Shown here: piece after piece, positions 36,740 through 48,700 of the stretch
Position numbering within the stretch: position 1 is the stretch's first letter
Layout: the number at the start of each line of letters is the position of its first letter
Assembly (NCBI GenBank): GCA_022829145.1
Contig: CM040755.1
Span: 18,142,063 to 18,206,062, forward strand
Origin: Albula goreensis
Taxonomy: Eukaryota > Chordata > Actinopteri > Albuliformes > Albulidae
Direction of reading: 5' to 3'
Length of the DNA: 64,000 nt
The notes under the pieces: generated by a model
Told to the model about the DNA's origin: nothing
Seen by the model: the letters and a program-made list of their open reading frames with translations, nothing else
Databases searched by the model: none
Program-made: the position numbers and the translations under genes

Positions 36740-37010
36740 AAGATAAATTAGAAAAGGATCGCTGGCATTTTTTGCACGGCCGTTCCTCGTTACCTAAAAT
36801 CCGGTCCGGGCACTGAACACCCAGAATTGGAATTAGCATTAATCTCCACTGTTCGCACGGAGCTGTGTGTCCATTTTTGACACTGCTGTTTAACAAAGAG
36901 TGGGAGTGAATGACAGCTATGGTGAAGTTTTACTTTTGACACGGCCGAAGCGTGAAGGCGCTTCCTGTATCTGCTGAAAGAGCAGCGTTGATAAAGCCAG
37001 ACATTTTCTT
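36740..37010. promoter_or_regulatory. CpG-bearing non-coding block, candidate conserved element
   Basis: Stands out from AT-rich surroundings with clustered CpGs (CACGGCCG twice, ATCCGGTCCGGG, TTCGCACGG) and homeodomain-type ATTAGCATTAATC at about 36833-36845, but has no open frame. It could be an enhancer or an untranslated first exon. Conservation cannot be tested here. Confidence 0.3.
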
Positions 37011-38079
37011 ATTAACGGACAAAATTCACAGATGTGATTTACACAATGGAGAGTATAAACTGGGGGATGTAAACGTATCTTATATCTGTTTTAATGTCTG
37101 CCATGCACTGTGAATACACATGGACTGTAGTTGGATACAGGATCTTATCAGTCTAAGAGAGATCTCATATTCAGCTGGTTCTCATTTACAATCAAGAGAT
37201 GTCTTATAAAAACCCTATTACCCAGTTTTGAAGCTGAAGTCATAGGAAATGGCTTGAAATAGTTTGCATCCAGTTGAGATATGAAGTCTCATAGTTTTAA
37301 TACACACAAATGCCCAGGCATCAGGACAGTTGGTGCTGATGTCCTCTTTGAAGACATTTTTCAAGTCTGTTTGCTTGATAGGATAGTTTTCGGGTTGCAC
37401 TGTTTAAGTTGAGTGCTTTGTTCCCTGCTTAAATGAGAGTAGTGAGCCAAATTCCCATGAAGAGCTATCCCACTCTTAGATGAATGTGAACTGTCAGGTC
37501 AAAGGTCACGTGGGACTTTGTTTTTGTGTGGTCTTCTGTGTCTTTGGACGGATCTGCTGGGACTGAGAAAGTAGCACAAGTGTAAGTCTGCACATGGCCT
37601 AAGAGCAGGTGTGAGACATCAGTGTTTCATCATCCTTCAGCAGCATTAGAAATCACACTCTGGAATGACCTTGCAGCTTGACCAAATCCATTCAAGTTTA
37701 TTCAGTTTATTTTCACACAAGGTGCTGCAGTTTATAAATGATTAAATTGACGTGAACATATTTAAAAGCAAAAGTGTTTGTGTACTGTAAGGGTGTCATA
37801 GGAATAGGGTGTTTGGGAGCCCCTAGCGTAAGCCTTGTTTTATGGAAGGTGCTGTGGAGGAATCCCTGGGGGGTGTCTATGGGGTTGTAAGGGGTCAGAG
37901 AGGATGTTTACATGCCAGACCATGTGGTGAAGGCTGAGATTAGGGGGCCAACCCCTGTGACGGATGGGTGCAGGGATCCTAGGGAGCTCCATTACCGCCC
38001 ACCACCCCTCAGCTGCAGCGGCCTTGGGTCCCAGCACTGTCAGACTAACCCCCAAAAGCAGTTCCACTCAGGGGAAAGC

Positions 38080-38414
38080 AGGGTTAGAAAAAGTTTAAAA
38101 AAGGGGGAGCTAAGAAGACACGTTTGCTCTTCTGCGGGGCGCAGGGCGAGTGGGGGACTGCGAGCATGGAGAGCAGCAGCAGAAGCAGCAGCAGCAGCAC
38201 AGCCAGATGAAACGTTGCCCTTAAATGGTAAAAGCTCCCAGGAGTGAAGGGGAGGCAGGCGGAGGAGCAAAAAAAGGAAAAGAAGGAGAAGAGGAAAGGG
38301 AGAAAGGGGCTCAGGATCGGTTTGGCTTTAGGTGGAAATCTCCCAATCAGAGGAATATAGACGCTGTGTGGCACTGCGGGGCTTGTGTGCTGCTCACCCT
38401 CCCCAGAGGCTCAG
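38080..38414 (+). promoter_or_regulatory. irag1: Candidate internal promoter and untranslated first exon of short irag1
   Basis: GC- and purine-rich block with a CpG-rich stretch (GCGGGGCGCAGGGCGAGTG) and a good donor (AGAGGCTCAG then GTATGC) after 38414. The only ATG with some context, at 38166, opens a 14-codon Ser-rich frame, so the exon is probably untranslated. Mammalian IRAG1 uses several first exons, which makes an internal promoter plausible. Confidence 0.4.
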
Positions 38415-41400
38415 GTATGCTCATTTGGATGTGTGTGCATGCCGCGTGTTTGTGGGGGGCTAGTTTGGGGGAGTTATTCCTTGCTGTTATGTTTATCCCA
38501 GTGCATGGATGAGATGTTGTTTAAGTCATAAGTGTGTGTATGTGAGGGCTGTGTTATTACCCTGCACATTAAGCCACTGTTTGCTGTGTATGAAAGTGTC
38601 TGTAGGCTAACAGTTCTGTTGGTTTGATACTGCTAATTTATTGTATTTGATCATAAGGATGAACATTGCAACTGCACTCACCGGTAGTCAAACTTTTGCC
38701 AAGCATTGGTACTAAGTGACCATCCCTCTGGTAAAAGTGTTTGTGCTTCTGAATTTAGATTGATATCTAACAGTACTGACTTGTGTTAGGTTCCTGCTAC
38801 CTCTTGATATCTGATTACAGCTCCCTGGTGCAAGGAAGGCATTTAAATAATTGATTATCACTTTTTTTATGACAGCAAGTTACTTTGTAGAAAATATCGA
38901 GCATTTGTACCTCTGTCATTTTCCATCCATCTCCAACCACTTTCTCACACTCTCTCCATCCTGTTATCTCACACAGGGACTGTAAAACAGTCACTTCCCC
39001 TGTGCTGCCCTGTACGCTCTGTGCTTCACACAACCAAATTTTAAACAAATCTGGTGAGCCAGGGACTGTCTTACATAAGCGGGTTGAGGGACAAATGGGG
39101 GTTGGGAAGGGTGGGGGGGTGAGTGTTGGGGGCGCAGTGAGGGGCCAGAGCAATCGCTTTCTCATGAAAACGCGCAAAGGCCTCGTCATGAATTAACCCT
39201 CAGCCCCTCTGGCGGTGATGGGATCACCCGCCATCCCCTGTGGGTTTGTTTTTTTCCCTCTGAGAGCTGACCCCCGTGTTTGATGAAATGCTGGGGCTCC
39301 TTAAAATAGCTCTTGCCCTGGAATAGTCTCCCACACAGCCTTTCTACGCTATTCCCCCAACAGGAAATAATCAGGATGATTAAATTATACAGCAGTATAA
39401 GTCTGGTTGTCATGGTTCATTGGGTATCTGTTGTTTGCTCTTCTGCTTATCCTATCCCTGGCCTTTGCAGAATAGGTTTACAAATGCTTTTCAACAATTG
39501 TTTGTTTATAAAGCAAACCCTCATTTCATAGAATTTGTTTAACACGCTTGGAACATTTATCAAAATTTTTATGACTTTGCATTGCTGAGTCTATGTGTAT
39601 GTGCCAACATAATTTTATCACTCCTTTTATTTTGTTTTTATCCCTCCTTTTATCATATTTTGAAAATGTATTTTCATTAAATTTCTGAACAGTTCAAGCA
39701 GTAGCAGCTTTCACCATGTGGAAGCACAAAACTGGGCCCCATAGTGTGGACATAGAAGGTTAAAGAAGGTTGAGTCACCAGCTTTGACTCTGAGACCTCA
39801 ACAGTGGGATGATTAGTTTCTTTCATGTGTAAGAAGAGTTTATTGGCAAAACGGCTTCAGGTTACAGCATAAGCTTCCCCACTTACCAGGTGCCTCCAGA
39901 ATACACTTGTCATCAGTGAGAGATGTACCTTGCCTACAAGTATATTACCTATCTTCAGCTACATGTACAAGAGCATTGTGTGACTAGCAGCAAGTCAAAA
40001 AGGAGGATAAGGAAATGTCCACGATGGAAGCACCCATATGATAAATCATTTGCACTATGGCTGTAACTCTGAGAGGACTGGTTTGACTTTAATCACTGGC
40101 TGAATGAGGCAGAGTGGAGATTGGTATCATTATTTCCATCACCGGTCATTGTTTCTCCCTTGCCTGGCAGCTCTGAGGCCTTTCCCCTGTACCAGTCTGT
40201 GCCAGGCAGGCTCAGTTTTAGACCTGATTTACAGCTGTGTAGGTGTTGAAGAGGGCATTTGAGTTCACTGTGGAGGAGGAGGTTAGAGAGGCACCCTGTC
40301 TGCGGTACAGTGAAGAGCATGGAGCTTACAAAATGCTATTCCCAGGGATAAAAATATCAAAACATTTCAAGCATTCATTCAGAAAAGAGGAGGAGTGTAG
40401 GACCCCCATGGTTATATAATTCAAAGAAATGGGAGTGCAGGATAAACCCCTCTGTGATAACTTAGAAGATGCCCTGAATTGGACAGATGAGCAGAGCAGC
40501 CTTGGGTTGTGTGAGGTAAGACTGCTCTGGGGGGAGTGGGGGGGGTGTGCCATCAGCTGGGCCGAAGTACAGAAGCTTCAGTATAGAGTGGGTGGCGCCT
40601 GTTGCCTTGACATCAGCCCCTAGAATAAGTTCACCCACAATGGCCATGTCCCCTCAGATCAGTCAATGATGTTAATGAGCGGAGAATAATCAAGTTTCCT
40701 TTAAACATACATTTTTTTATAATTTCTATAAGGTATTGCCTGGGATCACCCAAAAAATAATATGGTCTTTAATATCACAGAATTATGAGTAGAAATGAGC
40801 ATGGGTGTATTTTGCCTTAACGGCTTTTAAATGCCTGTGAGTTCTCCATGGTGATGTGCTGACTGGCCCATTGATCTTTCCCATTGATCATTCCTGCTGT
40901 CAACACATGAGCACATAATAATACATATTGAATAATGTGCCTTTTTTTATAGAAGAGCAGACAGCTCCACCAACTGGGAAAGCAGTGTAGTATCATGGTT
41001 GAGGGGTTGGGCTTGTAACCCTAAGTTTGCATGATCAGTTCTTAGGAAGGGCACTGTTGTTATGCTCTAGAGGAAGGTACTTAAACCAAATTGCTTCAAT
41101 ATCCAGCTATATAAATGGATATCATGTAGAAATGTGCAGAAAACTGTGTGAGTTACTGTGGATAAAAGTGTCTGCCAGATTCCTAAATGTGAATATAGAT
41201 ATAGACGAAAAGGCATACCAGTATAGTATTGAATCCCAGCTGGGAATCTTCACATCGGCTGCTTCATATAGTCTCACCCGGTGTGCTTTTTTAAAAAATA
41301 GTAATATGTGTGAGGTCTTTCAGTCTGTGTACAATGAAACTTTTTTATGACTGTGGAATAAATACAATGACTGATACAGAACCAGCCTCTGAAATGCATC

Positions 41401-42354
41401 CATCAATGGTCCTGGAAGTTGTTTTATGTTCTGCTACCAAAGCCAATGGAATTAACAACATTTTTACATGAATATGGGTATGAAAGGCTATTCATAAATA
41501 AATGATACTATTATGATTAATATTATGATGATTCAATTGATGATGATGAGGATTTTGCATATCACCCTTATCTGGTTAATAGATTTGTTCCATGCATCAT
41601 GTAATATGTCAGTTTGGTAGGGCTTTGCAAAACACATACACACCCATCCTGACCATAATTTCTTTGAACCCTAGTATTGTGCCAAGTGCCTGAAGTTTCA
41701 GACTTTGAGAGCACATAATTTATCACTCACTATCACCCATTCAACTCTGGTTTTTACTAAAAAGTCTGCTCTCTGGCAACTAACATTTCCAGGTATGCCA
41801 AGGTTGTGAGTTTCATTTCAGCCATTGCAAATTAAATTGTAGCTATATGATTAGAATTCCTGAGATGATATCCTGTTTATTAACCACAACATGATTAATG
41901 TTGAATCATGAATCATTTTTGCCTATTTTGGGGCATTGTTTCTTTTCAGTTCATGTTAAGGCAATTATTTGTTTCTCTGCACTCTAACACTGCATACGCT
42001 AGAAAGTTGTCTGTATGAAAGAACAGTGGGTCAAACTGCTTACTTCAGAAATTTTGTATACAAAAACATGTCCACAGTATCTCTATGTGCCTGTATCTCA
42101 TGGTAGGCCACCATGCTCTTCCTAACTTGCATGCCAAGAGGAAACCCATCAATACATGCTATTTATGCCAATCTTTTTTTGACTGTCAAAATACCTGACA
42201 GGATGATGCCCATCTCACTGACTGTAAGAGGCATCTGATAAAGAGGCTGACACTTTGCTGCTGATGATAATCACAGTGTGTGGAATACCTGTTTTAGACC
42301 AGGGCTTTTCTGATGAGAGATTCATTTCCAGTTGTTTTTCTTTATTGTGACCAG
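38415..42354 (+). other. irag1: Large intron before the first recognised irag1 exon
   Basis: Mostly featureless. A GC-richer, CpG-containing stretch at 39130-39240 has no open frame of note. It carries one tRNA-derived SINE (40976-41195). Confidence 0.5.
40976..41195 (+). mobile_element. tRNA-derived SINE with UnaL2-type tail
   Basis: Begins with a decayed tRNA-like head (AGCAGTGTAGTATCATGG), continues GGTACTTAAACCAAATTGCT and a TATAAATGGATATCATGTA block, and ends GTTACTGTGGATAAAAGTGT plus CTGCCA. This order is typical of abundant fish SINEs. Mutated throughout, so old. Confidence 0.7.
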
Positions 42355-45300
42355 GACAGTAACAGTTACGGAACTGTTTCCCTCACTGATACACCAACGC
42401 AAGCACAGGTCCGACCCTGCAGCAGTGATTCACAGCCAAGCAGCGTGGGTGATGACAGCACAGGACCTTCTGTGCCAGGTAATGGAGATGTCCACAGTGC
42501 AGCCCATATGTTTTCTATGTTTTACAATACCTGTATGCTTTATGTTTCTTATGGTTAGTATCATTACTCAAAACCCAACAATGCCCCTCCTCTGGGTTTC
42601 TTACTTCTTGTTTGGACCCTAGGTTCATCACTTCCTATCTGGCTCCGCAGTTTGACTATCTGAGTTGTTTTCTCCCTTTCTCTCAGAACCTGTGAGTACA
42701 CAGACAGCGTGCGTAGAAAGTGAGGCCCAGGACATCGGTCCTGTACCTGAAGAGCCCCTCCAAGAGACACAACCTGCTCCAAACTGCAAGAATGCTCCTG
42801 AGAGTGTGGGAGGGTAATGCTCATGCTACTAAACAACACACTAAAGCACATTCACACTCAGATTCACACTCACACTCACAGTCTCTTTCGCTTATATTTA
42901 AGCTCACATTCTTTTAGCAGTGCCTAGAGTGGAATCTCTGGTGTTTATAAAAGAGAGCTGGTCACTTGCTCCCACTCAGGGCCTAGCGTGAGGTGAGGCT
43001 GTGCAGAAAGCTCTGTGTTTACATCAGTCTGCACCCGCGCCAGCACTCCATAGCTAACAGCACTCCTCCTTGGCTGTCGGTGCATTACTGTCATTGCGCG
43101 CCTTAAGTTCCGCCCTGTCACAGTTTAACACTGAGACATTTCACACTTCTGCTTGGGCAGGAAATAGCTTTACTGCAAGACATTTTGGTCATTCTTACAG
43201 ATATGTGTGCTGTGTTGCTGCTGCGCTTTCTGTCAATTCTAGTCCAATTGTTTCTTTTTTCTGTGTGAATATCCGTGACTGAATATTCTCCAGGAGTCTG
43301 ACTGACCTCAGATCAGAGGTTCCAGCCCATAGTTACATCTGTCAGTCCAAACCAGCAGGCAATGGGAAGAGCCAGGCTATACTGACTGAGAACCCCACTC
43401 CTACTGACTCAGTGAAGGTGAGTCCACATACTGCACACTCACTCCAGTTCCTTTTTAAGGAGAACCAAAACCAGACAAGCTGCTGGCAAAAAGGGCATTG
43501 TAGAACAGGTTTTAAATATTGGGACATATAACATGAGAAATCATTTATTTTGAATGTGTAACTATACAAAGTTAGTGGGAGATACGCCTCACCCCCAGTC
43601 ATTGCTAGGTCTCTGCTCAAATACATTGTGGACTGTAGGGTATTAAATTGTCACTGGCTCACAGCTGATCAGCATCAGACAAGTGCATCAGTTGAAGTGC
43701 CCCTTGTGTGCGGGTGGAGTTGGCATAGTAGTACACTGTAAAAAATTTTACTGCAATTTTATGATAACATACGGGCAGTTGGTTACCTTGTAGTTACTGT
43801 CTTTCAGATTACAATAAATAACCAACTTGTGTCAGGTAACTATGGGCCAATTCATGCCTGCACTTAAGGGCATTTTTCAAGTAAGTAAGTCATAATTTCA
43901 AGAGTGAGAGACTCACACAGAAAATACACATAAGCTCAGATTTTAATTCAGTCCTATGTTACTTGCAATTTTGACTTACAACTGTTCAGTGTAGGATATA
44001 TTATATATTTATGTAATAAAAAATATGTATTGTAGTTAAGAGAGAACATACAAATATTGCTAAAAGCATCCAGGATGATTTCCAGTAAAAAACAAACAAA
44101 AACAATCTTTTATCACTTTAAAGCAAAAATTAAAAATCTTATATTCATGTTCACGTAAAGAGAACAACTCAAAATGTAAAATTAAGCGAAAGCAACACCC
44201 AAGTTTATTGTAAAATAAGCCATTCCTTTGCCTGTCCAAATCAATACTGCGTGAATACAGCATTATTGTGGTGATCATGTTTGGCTGCATAAATTATAAT
44301 CTTTTTCCATATTTTTATGTGAAACTGAATAAGAAGAGTACATTAATACCCTGCGCCATCTATCACAGGCAACATGCAAGCACATATGTGTAAACAACTT
44401 TTGTATGACAGTGTAGGCTGTATGTATTTTCATTTCAGTGACATAAGAAAAGCAGAGGGGGTGCCAAGAATCTCTCCCATCTAACAAAACCCTTTGGATT
44501 TTGCAGCATTACCTCATCCTTAGATCTCCATCTTCCTCCCTTATTTTTCATTGTGTGGTGGTGCTTAATTTTGTTTAGATTCCATGTGAGTAAGGGGTCG
44601 CTTACGTCCATGCATTCCAGTCAAGTAGGCCTAAATTTAGCTGATGGAAAAACATATTTCTTTTGCGTTAGCCATCTCCCAGCCTAACACTGCTAATGCA
44701 TCTTTTTTAGGTAAGGTTACTCTGTTTGGCCAAATATTTTCTGGCAGAAGGTCACAGAGCTTGCAACCATTTTATCTGCTTCCAATGAAAAATCTCTATA
44801 AGTTGACTGTCTGTCTGTCCATCTGTCTACCCCTTTTTGGTTGGAAAAATATTTGGTCTGGATACACAGGACAATGTTTTCATACAAAGTAAATATTCCC
44901 AATGAATTCATGAAGCATTTTACATATTTACATAATGTGATATATCATGATGTTAATTGGTTTATGAATGATTTATAAAGATGTTGAGTCATTAATAAAG
45001 CCGTTCATCACAAAGCTTTTAGATGTGATTTGTATAAGGTTTGACTATATTTTCTTGTGCTTGTGGCAGTCTGCATGCACTTCAGAGAAGAGCGAGTGAT
45101 TTTCTACATTGTAGAAATGTACATTGTACATTGGAAAGTCCCTATTTAAAGCATTTTTAGTAAGGATATACTGCTTACGAACTAAGGGAACAGTGTGCGG
45201 TGTATTAAGTGTATAATTGAAGTTATGTTGTTTTTACTTGTCACTGTTGTGTAATTGAGTTGCTTGTGAAAATATCTTTTTATTGCAAGCTATTTGGTTT

Positions 45301-45706
45301 TTATAACTATATGCTTTTATTTTAGCCTGCTTTTCAGTGTTATATTTATTTACTTTATATTTAGTTCTCTGTGTCTATGAAAGTGTACATATTCTTACAG
45401 TAGATTGTTTAATGTATTGAACTGTTTTAGCCTGGTGATTCACTCTAGATAAGAGCACCTGCCAGAGTGATAATAATAAATGTAATAAATGTCCTTTTAC
45501 TCTCATGAATGATGAAAGAGATAAGGAGCTAGAACAAGTGGAAAATCAGATTAGCCAATGCCAGTCAGTCTGACTGTGAGAATAGCCTGTATTACAACCA
45601 TTCACAGGCAAATTAGTCACTGACCATAATGGAGGAAGTATCACCTGTGTCTACATGACAGGACTTAAGAGGGTTTGCATGTGTGTATTCGTGTGTGTGT
45701 GTGTGC

Positions 45707-45749
<43 letters not shown>

Positions 45750-48700
45750 GTGTTTATGCTATGGTTCTAGGCAGAAGAAAACCAGATTCCACGGTGTGCC
45801 AACCTAAGACAGTGTGACAGTCCACCACAGACAGCCCCCTCCAGCACCAGCTCGGCCCCTCACAGTGTCACCCCAGGCACCCCCTTCCACCCTCGAATCC
45901 GGCCCCCTCTGACTCCTGCCATGCCCACCCTTCCCGAGGAAGAAGAAGATTCTCCTGAGGATCTCGACAGCAGCTCCAGCTCCCCTGTCACTGTGAGAGC
46001 ACCCTTACACCCCTGTCTAATGTTCTGTCTCATACCTCGTTTTCCTACCGTTTTCATGTCAAACATTAAAAAAGCAGACCTTTGACAGGGTACTCCACAG
46101 GAGGTGTTAATTCATTAACCTCTTTATTACTGTGTTCCAGAGTGCATGCGGAAGTCAAACAGCAGAATTTCTGCATAAATTCAGAGGTTTTATATGATTT
46201 AGCTGAAGTCTAAAGGGCTAAAGGGAAACATATACTATACAGAATAGAATATGCTTTGAACAAATTTAATTGGTTGTGTAATCTAATCACCACTACAAGA
46301 AAAATTTGTCTTAAAAAAAGGAAACAATTCCTCTAAGCATCGTATATTGTCCATCTGACTTGTCCTCACTGTTGGCACTTGCAGATGGCAGGGCTGTCCC
46401 TGTGAGCAGAGCTGGTTTTAGTAGCACATCCACTTTCACCAAAGTTGGCTCCACAATCCCGGGTGGCCTTTCGTCAGATTTCCCTTTGTCATTCCTCCAT
46501 TTATCCTGCCTGAAATGTTTATTGAACAATGCAGGCATTCAAATTGTGGTCTACCCCTAAAGTACATTTTAAGAGCTTTTTCATGTCAAACAGCCCAATC
46601 CAGCACACCTCCCAGATGCACTGATAGAAGAGCTTTAACATTCTCTGGGTAAAAGAGTACAGTGCTGACAAGTAGCTGTCTGGGAAGGCCAGACTTCTAC
46701 TATGTGGTGTATCTGGTTGAAAGAATAATCTTTGCCAAGAGACATCAAAGTGCTTTCAAATGGCTGGCTCATAATAACAAAAGAGTTACTTTCATGAGTA
46801 CACAGTCTTCCCCTTCTCCATCAATCAGGGAGAGTAAAGCTGAAGGAGCATATTTCACAGAACATAATAAAAGTCTATAGCTCGATCTCACAGTACAAAG
46901 CAACCATATTAATCCCTCTGTCATAATTAAAGGTAACTTCAGCCCTTCCATTTGTTTATTTTTTGGCTAGAACTGCAGATTTTTTAGCTTTCAGTCTTAA
47001 GCCTCTCAGTTAATTTATTGTTTAAATAAGCTTAAACTTCTTGAAGGAAAGAGCATGGATATGTTTTTAAAAGAAAGAGTGGAACATCTTTTCTGTGTTA
47101 TCTGAAATGTATTAATGCAGAGATACTTCAGAAAATTGTCAGAGATGTTATTAATGAAGCGGAAGGTATCATTATCATTAATAATTATATATTAGAAAAC
47201 CAATTTTTCATTTTTGCTAGTGTCTCACGTGAGAAATTGAATCCGGATGTGTAATATGAGCTCTGCCATGTCATGTAGGCTGTTGTGAGGTGTTTCTGAG
47301 AGACAGGCTGTACATTTAATGAGCAATGGACTGAATATTTCTTTTGCTGTTCCTGAATCTCTTGCTGATCAGAGAAGACCAAGTAGCTTCTTGAAATAAC
47401 CTCAGCCTCACTGGGGCGATAACAGTTTATTTGTTTTTCCTCACAGAAGTGCTTTAAAAGAACATTCTCTCTTGCCCATCCTCTAGCATGGGACCATTAC
47501 ATCTCCTTTAAATAATTTCTGTTTGGAGATTCAAAGGAAATTAACTCTTTGGAGCTCCTGTTTCATGACCTTGAAACAAATAGTATCAAGAAAGAAAACA
47601 TGTTTGAGTTTTAACTACAACCCACAAACAATATACATATTTGCTTGAAGTTATATATACACAAACTATGAAAGAGCATAGGTTAGAGTACACACACACA
47701 TATATATATATGTATATACAATCCCCTGAGATTTATTTAGTTTCTAATGTGACAGAAGCTATAAGATTGCTTTGTGTTTATTCGTTCTGATAAATGAAAA
47801 TGTTGAAAAGGACGGCACCAAAACAGTGGTCTTCTACATGAATGCATTGATTTATGATTTCTGCTGTATAACACCTGTTTGACACAACCAAGCTTGCATC
47901 CCAATCAACCTGTTATAGTCACCTTCCAGTATTTCATCTGACCACAGCATTTTTATTTTTTAATCTGTTTTCCTGCAGTCCACACCTGTTGGAAATAAAG
48001 TGGTAACCATGGCATTCCCTACACCCTCTATTGTTCTCCCAAGAAAAGACGTCACTAGTGACCAAGACTCTAAACCTCTGGAGCACAGCAGGTATGCAGT
48101 TCTTCATGAAAGGTGGTGTAATAGATTGTGCAAAATTCAGAAAATTATATTTACTTATTCAAATGAATTTGTGTAGAAAAAACTCTAATTGCCCATGAGT
48201 AATTTTATATATAAAAAAATAGGTGTCAAAATTATGACTTTGACCCCCATGTTGCAAAGGAATTTGATATTTATTGAATTAGCTTTTGATTCACTTCAAC
48301 TTGTGTGCAAGAAAACTGCTGGAAGACTCAACCATCTTGATCATGAGACTTATTAGGCCCCCTTAGCAAAGTGCTGAGACAGTGACTCCTATAGCAGTCA
48401 TGAAGCATTAGATTTTATGTAGTCCAGAGGGTGGAGTGCTCCCCTTTTCCACAAATACCTCTGCTAACAGCAATTTGGGACCCAATCAAGAGAACTTTGA
48501 ATTGCTCTTTAAGAGCATATTCAGTTCAATTGAAACAGACTTTACATTACAAAATTATTTTCTTTGAGCATATTCTATGTTATTGGCAAAAAGCAAACAT
48601 ATCCTTTGGAATGTATTCTCTTCATTCTAAAATAGAGGAGCATATGTCCTTAAAAAGACTATGTTTGTTTAACTGGGTCCTGGCCTTAGTTTTCCCAGAA

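Larger units (their letters stand above)
43418..45770 (+). other. irag1: irag1 intron with a SINE/LINE tail and a GT repeat
   Basis: Holds the repeat tail at 45436-45492 and the GT run at 45691-45748. Nothing else was recognised. Confidence 0.55.

Noticed and set aside
43735-43840. Possible MITE starting ACACTGTAAAAAATTTTACTG
   Set aside because: I could not find a matching inverted end or target duplication.
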